From NCBI GenBank assembly GCA_009731375.1, contig BJOX01000362.1, positions 28,974 to 71,641 on the forward strand: a DNA stretch of 42,668 bases, read 5' to 3'. Every line of letters starts with the position of its first letter. Position 1 is the stretch's first letter. A model generated the notes under the pieces. It did no database searches and was not told the DNA's origin. It worked only from the letters and a program-made list of their open reading frames with translations. This document shows, piece by piece, positions 1 through 42,668 of this stretch. The stretch comes from Paulinella micropora. Taxonomy: Eukaryota; Cercozoa; Imbricatea; Euglyphida. The position numbers and the translations under genes are program-made.

Positions 1-80
1 ATACTGGTGGCACCGACGGGAATCGAACTGGCGACAGGGCCCAGATGGTAGAACTTGACCACTGGGCTATCACGGTGTCC

Positions 81-81
<1 letters not shown>
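1..81 (-). mobile_element. tRNA-derived SINE-like element, partial (tRNA head only)
   Basis: Minus strand: GGACACCGTGATAGCCCAGT with box A (TAGCCCAGTGG) and box B (AGTTCGATTCC), ending GGTGCCACCA. Identical to the head of the two longer copies near 4.5 and 4.9 kb. Followed by ATT-type repeat. Acceptor pairing needs a bulged base, so it is not a working tRNA gene. Confidence 0.75.
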
Positions 82-123
<42 letters not shown>

Positions 124-157
124 TGATGATAATAATAATAATACTCTACTACTACTA

Positions 158-224
<67 letters not shown>

Positions 225-334
225 TAATAATAATAAAACGAATCTAAGTAAAAAAAAAAAAAAAAAAAATCACTCTGCAATGCGCGAAATGCCGGGCTTC
301 GAGTGGCTCTTTCCGCACCTGGCTTTTCAATCAC

Positions 335-42540
<42,206 letters not shown>

Positions 42541-42603
42541 CTACGGTTGTGGAACAGATGAGAAAAGTTGTTTTCTCTTTCTGTTGCGCTCTCTCTCTCT
42601 CTC

Positions 42604-42645
<42 letters not shown>

Positions 42646-42668
42646 GCACACACACACACACAGACACA

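Overview
This looks like an intron-dominated stretch of a eukaryotic nuclear genome. Short GC-rich islands sit in a background of tetra-, tri-, penta- and hexanucleotide microsatellites (GATA, CATA, AGTA, GGAA, GA, ATT, ATC, TTACA and others). I see no bacterial-style gene. The lineage cannot be fixed from the sequence. A seven-transmembrane/RGS architecture, tRNA-derived SINE-like elements and spliceosomal introns fit a protist or alga, but that is inference.

Reading the islands on the minus strand, I find about 44 short candidate exons from 42540 down to 335. Almost all have AG before and GT after, and their reading phases mostly chain from one to the next. My interpretation is one very large gene that fills the window on the minus strand. 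Its 5' end lies beyond the right edge and probably its 3' end beyond the left edge. About 1,420 codons (some 10% of the bases) are visible. Exons 1-2 encode three or four membrane helices. The end of exon 2 through exon 7 encodes a convincing RGS (regulator of G-protein signalling) fold, so the protein resembles the 7TM-RGS receptors known from plants and some protists. Exons 8-44 encode a long, low-complexity, mostly disordered tail (Ser/Asn hexapeptides, poly-Ser, poly-Gln, Pro/Ser repeats, an acidic patch). Several donor or acceptor choices were made partly from phase, so phase agreement is not fully independent evidence. Unresolved points are exons 17, 26, 37 and 42.

Layout from the right: 42.5-40.6 kb membrane and RGS exons with decayed copies of exon 6; 40.6-38.3 kb an apparently inverted intron block with a direct-repeat element; 38.3-34.2 kb short tail exons and a 937-base gap; 34.2-28.7 kb repeats with echoes of exons 15-17; 30.4-29.1 kb and 20.9-20.2 kb copies of a ~546-bp dispersed element; 27.5-21.5 kb exons 19-26 including a 532-bp Ser-rich exon; 18.9-10.5 kb exons 27-36; 10.2-0.3 kb exons 37-44 with minisatellites and SINE-like copies.

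The most unusual signal is a directional rule that I call exon-edge echoes. Many exons are accompanied by one to eight degenerate copies of one of their edges, set between microsatellites. Copies of an exon's 5' (acceptor) edge lie upstream of it and copies of its 3' (donor) edge lie downstream, with no clear exception among roughly forty copies. Exon 31 shows both kinds at once (two upstream, two downstream).
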